A DNA stretch of 64,000 bases from Streptomyces sp. 35G-GA-8. Lineage in GTDB: Bacteria > Actinomycetota > Actinomycetes > Streptomycetales > Streptomycetaceae. A model generated the notes under the pieces. That model worked only from the letters and a program-made list of their open reading frames with translations. It was not told where the DNA came from and ran no database searches. This document shows, piece by piece, positions 47,301-57,152 of this stretch. The DNA lies in assembly GCF_023534745.1 (NCBI RefSeq), contig NZ_JAMHJQ010000008.1, forward strand, positions 124,406 through 188,405, in the 5' to 3' direction. Within the stretch, counting starts at the first letter, position 1. Each line of letters begins with the position of its first letter. Made by a program: the position numbers and the translations under genes.

Positions 47301-47610
47301 CTCCGGAGGTACATGTCCGGACGGCATGATTTACGGCGCGGTTCTGGCCTGTCGTTGGTTCGGGCGTCCGCGCGCCACAAATCACGCTTTAGTGTCCGGA
47401 CACGCACCTCCTACGACCCCGACCCCCTCCCGCCCGTGGGCACACTCGGCCTCGCGGTCGGCCGGGCCAGTCGGTGACGGGTGGTGAAGGGGGGCGCGCA
47501 GGGGTCGTGTCCGGGACGTAGAGCGTGATTTGTGGCGCGCGAACGCCCGAACCAACGACAAGGCAGCTGCGCGCCGTAAATCATGCAGTCCCGGACGCGA
47601 GCCCGGAGCG
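47301..47610. repeat. Large palindromic element, copy 2
   Basis: 310 bp between cobA and cobT. Left arm 47301-47404, right arm 47506-47610, same inverted layout as copy 1. Blocks CATGATTTACGGCGCG, GGTTCGGGCG and CACAAATCACGC are shared. The loop differs from copy 1: CCTGTCGTTGG in the left arm, with CCAACGAC facing it in the right arm, so pairing is kept. The spacer with CGCACCTCCTACGACCCC is also conserved. Confidence 0.88.
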
Positions 47611-47686
47611 ACCACCGGCAACAACCCGCACCGCACCACCGGCCCCAGCCAAAACGGACCCGAGAACCCGGCCCCCCGCCGGACGG

Positions 47687-50600
47687 CTACTTCTCCGTGA
47701 CCCCCGCCGAGTCGAACGTCGCCACCTCGTGCATCGCCCGCGCCGCGCTCTGGACCACCGGCAGCGCCAGCAGCGCGCCCGTGCCCTCGCCCAGGCGGAG
47801 GTCCAGGTCGACCAAGGGGCGCAGGCCGAGTTTGTTGAGCGCCGCGACATGGCCCGGCTCCGCGCTGCGGTGGCCCGCGATGCAGGCCGCCAGCGCCTCC
47901 GGGGCGATCGCCCGGGCGACCAGCGCCGCCGCGCCGGCGCTCACGCCGTCCAGGATGACCGGCGTACGCAACGACGCGCCGCCCAGCAGGAATCCGACCA
48001 GGGCCGCGTGCTCCAGGCCGCCGATCGAGGCGAGGACGCCGACCGGGTCGGACGGGTCGGGCTGGTGGAGGTCGAGACCTCGGCGGACGACGTCGACCTT
48101 GCGGGCGTGCATCTCGTCGTTGATGCCGGTTCCCCGTCCGGTGACCTCCGCCGGGTCCTGGCCGGTGTAGACGCAGATCAGCGCGGCCGAGACGGTCGTG
48201 TTGGCGATGCCCATCTCTCCGGTGAGCAGGGCCTTGTTGCCCGCGGCCACCAGATCGCGGGCCGTCTCGATGCCGACCTCGATCGCCGCGAGGACCTCCT
48301 CGCGGCTCAGCGCGGGCCCCGTCGTGAAGTCGGCCGTACCCGCGCGGACCTTGCGGGGCAGGAGGCCCGGTGTCGCCGTGAGTTCGCCCGCGACACCCAC
48401 GTCGATGACGCAGACCTCCGCGCCCACCTGGTTCGCGAACGCGTTGCACACCGCGCCGCCGCCCAGGAAGTTGGCGACCATCTGGCCGGTGACCTCCTGC
48501 GGCCACGGGGTCACCCCCTGCGCGTGCACGCCGTGGTCGCCCGCGAAGATCGCGACGGCTGCCGGTTCCGGGATCGGCGGCGGGCAGAGCCGGGACAATC
48601 CGCTCAGCTGGGCGGAGATGATCTCCAGCATGCCGAGCGCGCCGGCGGGCTTCGTCATCCGCTTCTGCCGTTCCCACGCCTCGCCCAGCGCCTTGGCGTC
48701 CAGCGGGCGGATTCCGGCGATGGTCTCCTGGAGCAGATCGTGCGGCTCCTCGCCCGGGAGGGCTCGGCGGCCGTAGGTCTCCTCGTGGACGACCCAGGAG
48801 AGCGGCCGGCGCTTGGACCAGCCGGCCTGCATCAGCTCGGGCTCGACGGGGAACTCGTCGACGTATCCGACACAGAGATACGCCACGACTTCGAGATGCT
48901 CGGGCAGCCCCAGCGCGCGCACCATCTCGCGCTCGTCGAAGAAGCTGACCCAGCCGACGCCCAGGCCCTCCGCGCGGGCGGCGAGCCACAGGTTCTCCAC
49001 GGCGAGTGCCGAGGAGTACGGGGCCATCTGCGGCTGGGTGTGCCTGCCGAGGGTGTGCCGGCCGCCGCGCGTGGGGTCCGCGGTGACGACGATGTTCACC
49101 GGGGTGTCGAGGATGGCCTCGATCTTCAGTTCCTTGAACTGCTTGGCCCGGCCCTTGGGCAGCGCCTTGGCGTACGCGTCACGCTGACGCTGTGCCAGTT
49201 CGTGCATGGACCGCCGGGTCTCGGCGGAGCGGATGACGACGAAGTCCCAGGGCTGGGAGTGGCCCACGCTGGGCGCGGTGTGGGCGGCTTCCAGGACGCG
49301 CAGCAGGACGTCGTGCGGGACGGGGTCGGAGCGGAAGCCGTTACGGATGTCCCGGCGTTCGCGCATCACACGGAGCACGGCGTCGCGTTCGGCGTCGTCG
49401 TAACCGGACGGGGCGGCCGTGCCTGCCTGCGCGACGGGTTCGGGCGCTGGCTCGGGCTCCGCCTGCGGCTCGGGCTCCGCTACGAGTACGGGTACGGGTA
49501 CGGGTACGGCGGTGGGCTCCGGTGCGGCGGTGGACTCCGCGAGAGGTTCCGGCGTCGGTTCGGGCTCGGGGGCAGGGGCGGGCTCCGGCGCCGGTTCCGG
49601 GGCGGACTCCTGGACCGGTACGGGCGCGGGTTCCGGCTCCGGTGCGGGCTCCGGCTCCGGTGCGGATTCCGGCGCGGGCGCGGGTTGCGGTGCTTCGGCG
49701 GCGGTCTCCTGGACCGGCTCGGGTTCCGGCGCGGCTTCGGGCTCCGGGGCCGGTACGGGTGCGGGCTCCTCCGCCGGCTGCTCGACCTGCTCGGCGGCGG
49801 GAGCCGGTGCCTCGGGCGCTTCGGCCGGCTCGACCGCGGCGGCGGGGCTCTCAGGCTCGGGCTGCGGCTGCGGCTCCGGCTCCGGTTCGGGCTGCGGCGG
49901 TTGCTCCGCGGCGGGCGGTTCCGGGGCGGGCGGTTCGGGAAGCGGTTCCGGCTCGGCCGCGGCGGCCTCCGGCTCGGCCGGGACGGGTACCGGCACGGGC
50001 TCGGGCTGGGCCTGGGGCTCCGGGACGACCGTTTCCGCCGGCGCCACCGCCACGGCCACCGGCTCGACGGGCGGCGGCTCGGCCGACCACGGGGCGCCCG
50101 CCTGCGGCGGAATCTCGCTCAGCTGCGGCCCCGCCAGGACGGCGGACTCCTCACGCGGCACATCCAGATATTCCGGGCCCGTGGTGGCCGGTCCCTGGGC
50201 CTGGGCGCGTACCCGGACGGCCTGTGCCGGCGCCCCCGCGGGTCCTCGGTCGGCGAGCGAACGCACCACGCCGCCCGTCGGGTCGGGCACCGGCGGACCC
50301 ATGTGCAGCGGGCGGCGCACCGGCGTCTGGACAGGGGCGGGCGCGGGCGCCGGGGCCCCGGCAGGCGCGGCGGCGGGCGCCGGGATGCGTACGCCGGTGA
50401 GATCGACCGAGCCGGTGTCCCGGCCACCGGCCTCGTGCGCACCCGGCTGGTGCGGGGTCTGGAGCGGCGCCGGCACGTCGGTCGGCTCTTCGGACACGGC
50501 CGGGGCCGCGGGCTCCACGGGGGCGGCCGGCTGCTCGAACCCGGCCTCCACGACCGGAGCCCGCTCCGGCTCGGCGGTGAATTCCGGCGGCTGGTACCCG

Positions 50601-50989
50601 TCCGGCGTCTCCGCCCGGACCTGTGCCACCGGCTCCTGGATCGGCGCCGGCTGTTCTATGGGCGGCATCTGCTGCTGGATCAGGGCCTGCTCGGGAACGG
50701 CGTATCCCTCGGGCGCGGCCGGGGCGTAGGTCTCCGGCGCGGCGGCGTAGCCGTCGGGCGCGGCATACCCCTCTGGCGTGGCATAGGCGACGGGTACCTC
50801 GGCGGGCACTACCTGGGGGTCGTTCCAGCCGCCCTGGGCGCTCGGCATGAGCAGAAGGTCTTCTTCCTCGGTGACGGGTGCGGAGGGGTCGAGGTAGGTG
50901 TACGCGCCGGGAGCGGGGATGCCCGGCTGCTCCACCATGCCTGCGTTCTCCGGCAGTCCCTCGACCGGGACCTGGCCGGTGTCAGTCAT
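47687..50989 (-). CDS. cobT: BluB-CobT fusion with long disordered N-terminus
   Basis: 1100 aa. Residues 1 to ~530 are Pro/Glu/Ala/Val-rich low complexity (repeats such as [10 protein letters not shown]). Residues ~530-745 are a nitroreductase-like BluB domain ([39 protein letters not shown]), which makes 5,6-dimethylbenzimidazole from reduced flavin. The rest is CobT ([39 protein letters not shown]), which activates that base for the lower loop of cobalamin. The ATG at 50989 has GAGGGG seven bases upstream. Confidence 0.9.
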   Translation of the reverse strand: MTDTGQVPVEGLPENAGMVEQPGIPAPGAYTYLDPSAPVTEEEDLLLMPSAQGGWNDPQVVPAEVPVAYATPEGYAAPDGYAAAPETYAPAAPEGYAVPEQALIQQQMPPIEQPAPIQEPVAQVRAETPDGYQPPEFTAEPERAPVVEAGFEQPAAPVEPAAPAVSEEPTDVPAPLQTPHQPGAHEAGGRDTGSVDLTGVRIPAPAAAPAGAPAPAPAPVQTPVRRPLHMGPPVPDPTGGVVRSLADRGPAGAPAQAVRVRAQAQGPATTGPEYLDVPREESAVLAGPQLSEIPPQAGAPWSAEPPPVEPVAVAVAPAETVVPEPQAQPEPVPVPVPAEPEAAAAEPEPLPEPPAPEPPAAEQPPQPEPEPEPQPQPEPESPAAAVEPAEAPEAPAPAAEQVEQPAEEPAPVPAPEPEAAPEPEPVQETAAEAPQPAPAPESAPEPEPAPEPEPAPVPVQESAPEPAPEPAPAPEPEPTPEPLAESTAAPEPTAVPVPVPVLVAEPEPQAEPEPAPEPVAQAGTAAPSGYDDAERDAVLRVMRERRDIRNGFRSDPVPHDVLLRVLEAAHTAPSVGHSQPWDFVVIRSAETRRSMHELAQRQRDAYAKALPKGRAKQFKELKIEAILDTPVNIVVTADPTRGGRHTLGRHTQPQMAPYSSALAVENLWLAARAEGLGVGWVSFFDEREMVRALGLPEHLEVVAYLCVGYVDEFPVEPELMQAGWSKRRPLSWVVHEETYGRRALPGEEPHDLLQETIAGIRPLDAKALGEAWERQKRMTKPAGALGMLEIISAQLSGLSRLCPPPIPEPAAVAIFAGDHGVHAQGVTPWPQEVTGQMVANFLGGGAVCNAFANQVGAEVCVIDVGVAGELTATPGLLPRKVRAGTADFTTGPALSREEVLAAIEVGIETARDLVAAGNKALLTGEMGIANTTVSAALICVYTGQDPAEVTGRGTGINDEMHARKVDVVRRGLDLHQPDPSDPVGVLASIGGLEHAALVGFLLGGASLRTPVILDGVSAGAAALVARAIAPEALAACIAGHRSAEPGHVAALNKLGLRPLVDLDLRLGEGTGALLALPVVQSAARAMHEVATFDSAGVTEK

Positions 50990-51334
50990 GTGCGTACCCC
51001 TCGCCCATTGGTTCTGCTCCTTCAGCCCTTCCGCCGGGGCGCCCGATCCGCGGCGCTTCCGGCGCCCGTCATGAACAACGAGCGTGGGCGCCGGGCGGCA
51101 CGAAAGGCCCGCGTCGGCCCTGGTGTCCGGGCTCCCGCGGTCTTTCAGGGCCCTGGCGGTGGTATCCGCCACGGCCCGCTGTGGACTGCGCCACGTCGCG
51201 CGTCCCCCGGTTCTCGCCGTACCACATCAGGGCCCAAAACGGGCCCCTTTTCCGGACATTGACGAACGAAGTGACGAACGCCCGGCTGCTGTACAACGAT
51301 CGGCCAGCCTACCTCGCGCGGCGCGGAAGCAGGG
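50990..51334. other. 345 bp leader region upstream of bluB-cobT
   Basis: No gene supported. It holds a small perfect hairpin (GGGCCC-AAAAC-GGGCCC, 51230-51246) and a 9-base direct repeat TGACGAACG (51260-51268, 51272-51280). I looked for cobalamin-riboswitch landmarks on the minus strand and did not find them. Confidence 0.5.
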
Positions 51335-52555
51335 TCAGGGGCCGCTTTCCGGACGCTGTCCTGAGACGAGGAAGACGACGGAGCGTTCGCGCTCGGACCA
51401 GTCGCCGGTGTCGAGTCCGACGGACTGGAGCAGTGCGCACTCCACCTCATATCCGCCTGCCGCCAAGGCCGTTCCCACGGCTTCCGCCTCGTCCCGGGTC
51501 GCCGCGTGGGTGACGATGCGCTCGGGTCGGCGGTCGGCGCAGGCGGTGACCACATCGAGACCGCCGCCGCCGATCCGTACGACATCGGGCTCGGGCAGCC
51601 GCTCAAGTACGTGGGGCGCCCGCCCCTCGACGACCTGGAGCTGTACGCCGGCGCGGCGGGCGGCGGCGGCCGTGCTGGCGCAGGCTCCCGGCTCGGTGTC
51701 CACGGCGATGACGGCCGCGCCGAAGCGGGCCGCCTCGGCGGCGAGGGCTCCGCTGCCGCAGCCGATGTCCCAGACGAGGTCGCCGGTACGGGCACCGAGC
51801 CGGGCCAGCTGGGCGGCGCGCAGCCAGGTCGACTCGCCCTCGTCCAGCTCGACGCCGTACTCCTCGGTGGGCAGCGCCCAGCCGCGTTCGGCCGGCGGGT
51901 ATCCGGGGTCGCGGCCGGCGATCCAGCCGCTGCCCGGGGAGGCGGTTGTGCCGACTCCGCCGATGACGATCACCACGTTCGGGTCGCGCCAGACATGGTC
52001 CGCGGCCTTGTCCGAGGTGAGGACGGTGACCTGTTCCCGCTCGGTGCCCAGTTCCTCGCAGATGACGAAGGTGCGGTGGATCCCGTCGAGGAGCAGCGCG
52101 AGTTCGGCGGGTCCGGCGCCCGGGGAGGTGAGGACGGCGACCTTGGTGTGCGCCCGGCAGACATTGACGGCGCGGCGCAGCGTGCGGCGGTGGGCGACGA
52201 CGACCTGGGCGTCGTCCCAGGCCATTCCGGCCCGCGCGAAGGCGCCGGCCACGGCGGAGACCGCGGGGACGACCTCGACCTCCAGGCCGTGTTCCGGGGC
52301 GCGCAGGGTGCGTACGACGCCGAAGAAGCCGGGGTCGCCGTCGGCGAGGACCACGGCGCTGCCGCGGTGTCCGGCGATCCGGCGGGCCGCGAGGTCTATC
52401 GAGCCGAGGCGGATGCGCTCGGCGCCTGGCGGCACCTCGGGGAGCGCCAGATGGTGGGCGGCTCCGGCCACCAGAGTGGCCGCGGAGAGCGCGGACTTGG
52501 CCGCGGCGGTGAGGGGCGAGCCGTCCCAGCCGATCACCGTGACGCGGTCGGCCAT
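51335..52555 (-). CDS. cobL: Precorrin-6Y C5,15-methyltransferase/decarboxylase (CbiE-CbiT fusion)
   Basis: 406 aa bifunctional cobalamin enzyme. The N-terminal ~205 residues are CbiE-like (DRVTVIGWDGSPL, VLADGDPGFFG, VVPAVSAVAGA). The C-terminal half is CbiT-like, with the SAM site VWDIGCGSGALAAE. It methylates C5 and C15 and decarboxylates the acetate side chain. The ATG at 52555 fits the family start; GGAG lies ten bases upstream. Same strand as cobA and cobT but separated from cobT by 345 bases. Confidence 0.93.
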   Translation of the reverse strand: MADRVTVIGWDGSPLTAAAKSALSAATLVAGAAHHLALPEVPPGAERIRLGSIDLAARRIAGHRGSAVVLADGDPGFFGVVRTLRAPEHGLEVEVVPAVSAVAGAFARAGMAWDDAQVVVAHRRTLRRAVNVCRAHTKVAVLTSPGAGPAELALLLDGIHRTFVICEELGTEREQVTVLTSDKAADHVWRDPNVVIVIGGVGTTASPGSGWIAGRDPGYPPAERGWALPTEEYGVELDEGESTWLRAAQLARLGARTGDLVWDIGCGSGALAAEAARFGAAVIAVDTEPGACASTAAAARRAGVQLQVVEGRAPHVLERLPEPDVVRIGGGGLDVVTACADRRPERIVTHAATRDEAEAVGTALAAGGYEVECALLQSVGLDTGDWSERERSVVFLVSGQRPESGP

Positions 52556-52723
52556 CGTCGTCAGTCTCCGTAAGTCGTCTTGAGCGGGACAGAAGCGGGC
52601 AGGGTGGGGTCGCTGCCGGTGGTGGATCGCGGTCGTCGCACGGAGCACCGCCCGTACGGTCGTGAGCGCACGGTGAGAGTACCTGGCCGGGTCGGGAGGC
52701 GACCGGGCGGTGGGGGGTGAGCG

Positions 52724-53362
52724 TCAGTTCCAGTCGGTGAAGGACGCGTAGCCCGTCGCGTCCGCCATCTGTTCGGCGACGCCTTCGAGGTCCTCGGGCA
52801 GCAGGCTCCAGACGATCAGGTCGGTGCGGATGTCGGTCCAGCCCCCGTCCTCGGTCTGGGTGCGCGCTATCCAGGCGTTGCGCAGGACGCCCTCGCTGAT
52901 ACAGCCGATCTTCTGCGCGACCTGCTGGGAAGCGGTGTTGTCGGCGGGGGTGCGCACCTCGATGCGTTCGAACTTCTGGTCGCGGAAGAGCCACTGGGCG
53001 ACCGCGAGCGCCGATTCGGTGGCGTATCCCTCACCGCGCGCCCAGGGTGCGGTCACATACGCGGCCTCGGTGGAGAGGGCGTGCCAGTTGGTTCTGCGCA
53101 GCCGCACGATGCCGACGAGCCGCTGGGTGAGGAACTCGGTGACGGCGAACGCGATCCCGCGCCCTTCCAGGCGTTCGGCGGGGGCGATTCTGCCGATCCA
53201 CTCCTCGGCGTCTCTCCTCGTATACGGATGGGGGACGGAGGTCCAGGCCGTGACCAGCTCGTCATTCATCATCTCGATGTGCGCCGGGATGTCCGCCTGC
53301 TCGAAGGGGCGCAGCACCAACCGCTCCGTGCTGATGGAAACGTCCGGAAAGGTGGTAGTCAT
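52724..53362 (-). CDS. RimJ/RimL-type GNAT acetyltransferase
   Basis: 212 aa. Typical N-terminus TERLVLRPFEQADIPAH, catalytic-region AAYVTAPWARGEGYATES with acetyl-CoA motif, and the C-terminal NTASQQVAQKIGCISEG. It may acetylate a protein N-terminus or small amine; the substrate is unknown. The ATG at 53362 has GGAG six bases upstream and is preferred to an ATG 12 bases earlier. Confidence 0.88.
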   Translation of the reverse strand: MTTTFPDVSISTERLVLRPFEQADIPAHIEMMNDELVTAWTSVPHPYTRRDAEEWIGRIAPAERLEGRGIAFAVTEFLTQRLVGIVRLRRTNWHALSTEAAYVTAPWARGEGYATESALAVAQWLFRDQKFERIEVRTPADNTASQQVAQKIGCISEGVLRNAWIARTQTEDGGWTDIRTDLIVWSLLPEDLEGVAEQMADATGYASFTDWN

Positions 53363-53445
53363 GCACAGCTCCATGCCTCAGTCCGTCGTAAATGCACAGC
53401 ATGCAGCATCGGGTCTCGGATGCGCATGGCCGGGTCCGTACGGAT

Positions 53446-53486
53446 GCGAGAGCCCCGTACACGACGGGCGTGTACGGGGCTCTCGC
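53446..53486 (-). terminator. Terminator of metNIQ
   Basis: Perfect 18-base stem (53446-53463 with 53469-53486), 5-base loop, 23 bases past the metQ stop on the minus strand. Confidence 0.9.
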
Positions 53487-53509
53487 CGACAAGAACGTTA
53501 CTGCGGTGA

Positions 53510-54370
53510 CTACTTGGCCGCACCGAAAGCGGGCACGACCGAGCCCTCGTAGGTGTCCTCGATGTACTTCTTCACCTCGGGCGAGTTCAGGAGCTTCGCG
53601 AGCTTCTCCACCCGGGGGTCCTTCTCGGCGCCGCGCTTGACGGCGAGGAAGTTGGCGTACGGGTTGCCGTCGGCCTTCTCCAGGACCAGGGCGTCCTTGG
53701 CGGGCTTGAGGTCGGCCTCGATGGCGTAGTTGCCGTTGATGACGGCGGCGTCGACATCGTTCAGGGCACGGGGCAGCGTGGCGGCCTCCAGTTCCTTGAA
53801 CTTCAGGCCCTTGGCGTCCTTGATGTCGGCGAGGTTGGCGTCGCTGCCCGCGTCGTCGTTGAGCGTGATCACGCCATTGTCCGCGAGCAGCTTGAGCGCG
53901 CGGCCCTCGTTGGTGGTGTCGTTGGGGATGGCGACGCTCTGGCCCGCCTTGAGCTCCTTGAGGTCCTTGACCTTCTTGGAGTAGAGGCCGAGCGGCTCCA
54001 GTTCGACATTGACGACGGGCACGATGTCGGTGCCCTTCTTCTTGTTGAAGTCGTCCAGATACGGCTTGTGCTGGAAGAAGTTGGCGTCGACCTCGCCGCT
54101 CTGGGTGGCGGTGTTCGGCAGGACGTAGTCCGTGAACTCCTTGACCTCCAGCTTGAGGCCTTCCTTGTCCGCCAGGTTCTCCCGGACGAAGTTCAGGATG
54201 TCGGCGTGCGGTGTCGGGGACGCGGCGACGACGAGCGGCTTGGAGGTGTCGGCGGAGGCTCCGTCGGCGGACGAGGAGCCCGGGTCGGAGGCGGTGCCGC
54301 AGGCGCTGAGGCCGAGGGTGAGGGCGGCGGTGGCGGCGGCTGCCGCGCTGAACTTGATGATGGTACGCAC
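53510..54370 (-). CDS. metQ: Methionine-binding lipoprotein MetQ
   Basis: 286 aa. Lipoprotein signal with lipobox LSAC; C24 would be lipidated. NlpA family segments: SPTPHADILNFVR, FTDYVLPNTATQSGEVDANFFQH (read in pieces), and VDAAVINGNYA. It binds methionine outside the membrane for MetI/MetN. The GTG at 54370 has AGAGG eight bases upstream and leaves a standard signal peptide. Confidence 0.93.
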   Translation of the reverse strand: MRTIIKFSAAAAATAALTLGLSACGTASDPGSSSADGASADTSKPLVVAASPTPHADILNFVRENLADKEGLKLEVKEFTDYVLPNTATQSGEVDANFFQHKPYLDDFNKKKGTDIVPVVNVELEPLGLYSKKVKDLKELKAGQSVAIPNDTTNEGRALKLLADNGVITLNDDAGSDANLADIKDAKGLKFKELEAATLPRALNDVDAAVINGNYAIEADLKPAKDALVLEKADGNPYANFLAVKRGAEKDPRVEKLAKLLNSPEVKKYIEDTYEGSVVPAFGAAK

Positions 54371-54443
54371 GAAAAGTGCCTCTTTCCGATGATGCAGGTG
54401 ACGCGGCCCGGACAAGGAGTGCGGGCCGGAGGGTGAAATCCGG

Positions 54444-55115
54444 TCAGGTGGCGGTACGGCCTCGGCGGGCCAGCAGCCGTACGACCCCGTCGCCGAGCAG
54501 CTGGACCACGGTGACGATCGCGATCAGGACCACGACCGTGGCGATCATGAAGCCGTTCTCGAAGCGCTGGAATCCATAGGTGACGGCCTTGGATCCGAGC
54601 CCTTCGCCGCCGACCGCCCCGGCCATGGCCGAGTAGCCGACGAGCACGATGACCGTGGTGGTGACGGCGGACACCAGCGACGGCAGGGCCTGGGGCAGCA
54701 GCACCTTGCGGACGATGGTGGGGATCGAGCCGCCCATCGCCTGGACGGCCTCGACCAGTCCGTGGTCGACCTCGCGGATCGCCGTCTCGACGAGCCGCGC
54801 GAAGAACGGGATGGCGCCGACCGCCAGCGGCACGATCATCGCGGTGGGGCCGATGAAGGTGCCGACGATCAGCGTGGTGAACGGGATCAGCGCGATCAGC
54901 AGGATCATGAACGGCAGCGAGCGGCCGATGTTCACGATCACCCCGACGACCTTGTTGACCACGGTGTTCTGGAGCAGGCCGCCCTTGTCGGTGAGGACCA
55001 GCAGGACGCCGAGGGGCAGTCCGCCCGCGAGGGTGACGAGCGCGGACCACAGCACCATGTAGAGGGTGTCGATGGTCCCCTGGGACAGCAGTGGCTGCAT
55101 CTGCGACCAGGTCAC
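54444..55115 (-). CDS. metI: Methionine ABC transporter permease MetI
   Basis: 223 aa with five to six membrane helices. The EAA-type loop LVEAVQAMGGSIPTIVRKVLLPQALP contacts MetN. TIDTLYMVLWSALVTLAGGLPLGV is typical of MetI. The GTG start overlaps the metN stop by four bases. Confidence 0.95.
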   Translation of the reverse strand: MTWSQMQPLLSQGTIDTLYMVLWSALVTLAGGLPLGVLLVLTDKGGLLQNTVVNKVVGVIVNIGRSLPFMILLIALIPFTTLIVGTFIGPTAMIVPLAVGAIPFFARLVETAIREVDHGLVEAVQAMGGSIPTIVRKVLLPQALPSLVSAVTTTVIVLVGYSAMAGAVGGEGLGSKAVTYGFQRFENGFMIATVVVLIAIVTVVQLLGDGVVRLLARRGRTAT

Positions 55116-56203
55116 GTGGCATCTTCCTTCACAAGTGCGGCGCTCCGCGCGGGGACGGTGGCCACCGCGTCGGAGTCGGTGTCGGTGTCCGTGTCGTCCA
55201 CGACCTCGGCCTGGAGCCCCTGCTCGCGCAGAAAGCCGATCGGTACGACGTTGTCCTCGTAGGCGCCGGGCAGTTCGATCCGCATCCGGCCGATCTGCCG
55301 GCCGCCGACGGTGTCCATCGCGGCACCCAGGATCGATATGTCGATGTTGTACGTCCGGGCGAGCTGGGAGATCACCGGCTGGGTCGCGGCGGCGCCGTGG
55401 AAGGTGACATCGAGGACCGTACGGCCGGGGCCGGAGGCCGTACCGCCCACCGGGAACAGCTCCTGCGCCAGCTGGGATCCGGGGGTGGCGAGCAGTTCGC
55501 CGACCGTGCCCGACTCGACGATCCGGCCCTCACGCATCAGCGCCGCCGAGTCACAGATCGTCTTCACGACCTCCATCTCGTGCGTGATGAGCAGCACCGT
55601 CAACCCGAGCCGCTGGTTGAGGTCGCGCAGCAGCTGGAGGATCGAGCGGGTGGTCTCCGGGTCCAGGGCGCTCGTCGCCTCGTCGGAGAGCAGGACCTTG
55701 GGGTTGCCCGTCAGCGCGCGGGCGATGCCCACGCGCTGCTTCTGGCCGCCGGAGAGCTGGGCCGGATACGCCTTGGCCTTGTCGGCGAGACCGACCAGCT
55801 CCAGCAGCTCCAGGGCGCGGCGCGTACGCTCCCGGCCCGCCACTCCCAGGATCTCCAGCGGCAGTTCGACATTGTCCCTGACCGTGCGGGAGGACAGCAG
55901 ATTGAAGTGCTGGAAGACCATGCCGATCGAACTGCGCGCCCGGCGCAGCTCCTTGCCCGCCCGCCGGCCACGGCCCGCGAGCGCGGTGAGGTCCTGGCCG
56001 TCGACGATGACGGTGCCGGAGGTGGGGCGTTCGAGAAGGTTGACGCAGCGGATGAGCGAGGACTTCCCGGCGCCGCTCTGTCCCACGACCCCGAAGACCT
56101 CGCCCTCGCGGACATGCAGGTCGACGCCGTCGAGTGCGGTGACTTCGCGGCCGCGCGACTGGGCGGACCGGTAGATCTTCGTCAGGCCCGTAGTAGTGAT
56201 CAC
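55112..56203 (-). CDS. metN: Methionine ABC transporter ATPase MetN
   Basis: 363 aa. Walker A GQSGAGKSS, ABC signature LSGGQKQR, Walker B VLLSDEATSALDPE, and a C-terminal NIL regulatory domain (FHGAAATQPVISQLARTYNIDISILG in pieces) that senses methionine. The tail is acidic. Two GTG starts are possible, 56203 and 56218; 56203 has GGAA upstream. A still longer reading begins at 56251 without any site. Confidence 0.92.
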   Translation of the reverse strand: MITTTGLTKIYRSAQSRGREVTALDGVDLHVREGEVFGVVGQSGAGKSSLIRCVNLLERPTSGTVIVDGQDLTALAGRGRRAGKELRRARSSIGMVFQHFNLLSSRTVRDNVELPLEILGVAGRERTRRALELLELVGLADKAKAYPAQLSGGQKQRVGIARALTGNPKVLLSDEATSALDPETTRSILQLLRDLNQRLGLTVLLITHEMEVVKTICDSAALMREGRIVESGTVGELLATPGSQLAQELFPVGGTASGPGRTVLDVTFHGAAATQPVISQLARTYNIDISILGAAMDTVGGRQIGRMRIELPGAYEDNVVPIGFLREQGLQAEVVDDTDTDTDSDAVATVPARSAALVKEDAT

Positions 56204-56788
56204 AGGGGTTTCCGTCACTGTCGAGTGCGCGGCGAGGGGTCCGCCGGGCACGGGGCATTCGTCATTTCCGACATGGCACGCCGATGCGGTGGGTGACCGG
56301 GAGGCGGCACACGCGGGGCAGGCACGATGCGCCGGCCGGCCTTCGGGCCATGGCTCTCATGGCCTTCACGGATGCGGCGGGCACGGCTCGGCTGTCGGGT
56401 CTCGCTTCGGGGCGCGAGGCTCAGGCAGGGGCCCTCAGTTGGCGCACATTCGACACAGACAACGAGCACCGGGCGTGTGGTTCGCCTCGGTCGCGGGGAC
56501 GCGGTAGCTCGTTGTGGTCATGCCGTAAGTAAAACAGACGTGAGTAAGGACGCCGATGAGTTGTCCGTATAGCGGACGGCGGGTAGGGGCCTTCCTCGGA
56601 CCGTACGGGCACCCGCCATACCGGCCGTGACCTGCACAGATATCGCGAAGGGGGGAAGGGCGCCACCGGCCGGGGCCCGCTCGGGCGGTCGGGCGCTGTG
56701 GTCAAGGCCACGGTCCCGGAAGCTCGGCGGCGCCCGCCTCGCGGGGGTGCGCGCGGCGGGCTTTTCGCCCCGTAATACGCTCGGGGCC
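56204..56788. other. 585 bp divergent control region of metNIQ
   Basis: No classic S-box (SAM-I) riboswitch landmarks were found. An AT-richer part lies at about 56516-56575 with a short inverted repeat (GTCCG at 56563, CGGAC at 56573). On the plus strand, TAATAC (56773-56778) is a good -10 box for the next gene. Confidence 0.5.
56262..56360 (-). CDS. Candidate leader peptide upstream of metN
   Basis: 32-codon open frame on the minus strand, starting MRAMARRPAG and ending HRIGVPCRK, with three cysteines. It lies in the metN leader. A GAAGG precedes the ATG but too closely. Possibly a regulatory upstream peptide, possibly chance. Confidence 0.3.
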   Translation of the reverse strand: MRAMARRPAGASCLPRVCRLPVTHRIGVPCRK

Positions 56789-57148
56789 ATGCTTGTCGCC
56801 CTGACGGTCGCGGTTTCCGTGGCCGCGCTCGCCCTCGCCGCCTGGTGCGGCTTCGCCGCCTACCGCGACCAGCCCACCAAGGACTGGCACTTCATCGGCA
56901 TGGCCGTGGTGTCCGTGCTCGCGCTGGCGCAGCTGGTGGTGGGGATTGTGCGACTGGCGCGCGGCGAGCAGGCCGACGAGGGCTCGGTGATCTTCGTCTC
57001 GTATCTGCTGGGCGCGCTGTTCGCGGTGCCCGCCGCCGGGTTCCTGTCGCTGAGCGAGCGGACCCGCTGGGGTTCGGTCACGGTCGCCGCCGGAGCGGTC
57101 GTCCTGGCCGTGCTGGAAGTACGGCTCCATGACATCTGGGAAGGCTGA
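56789..57148 (+). CDS. Small multi-spanning membrane protein
   Basis: 119 aa with about four hydrophobic helices (VALTVAVSVAALALAAW, FIGMAVVSVLALAQLVVGIV, VSYLLGALFAVPAAGFL, VTVAAGAVVLAVLEV). No ribosome-binding site, but TAATAC ends ten bases upstream of the ATG, so the transcript may be nearly leaderless. Four bases separate it from the next gene. Not recognised. Confidence 0.75.
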   Translation: MLVALTVAVSVAALALAAWCGFAAYRDQPTKDWHFIGMAVVSVLALAQLVVGIVRLARGEQADEGSVIFVSYLLGALFAVPAAGFLSLSERTRWGSVTVAAGAVVLAVLEVRLHDIWEG

Positions 57149-57152
57149 CGAC

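Noticed and set aside
47525-51262. A 1245-codon plus-strand frame opposite bluB-cobT
   Set aside because: Antisense shadow of the real gene, made long by the repeat-rich Pro/Glu region; low-complexity Gly/Leu/Arg product.
56204-56788. SAM-I riboswitch before metNIQ
   Set aside because: The expected core segments (GAGGGA and GCAACC-type blocks) are not seen on the minus strand.
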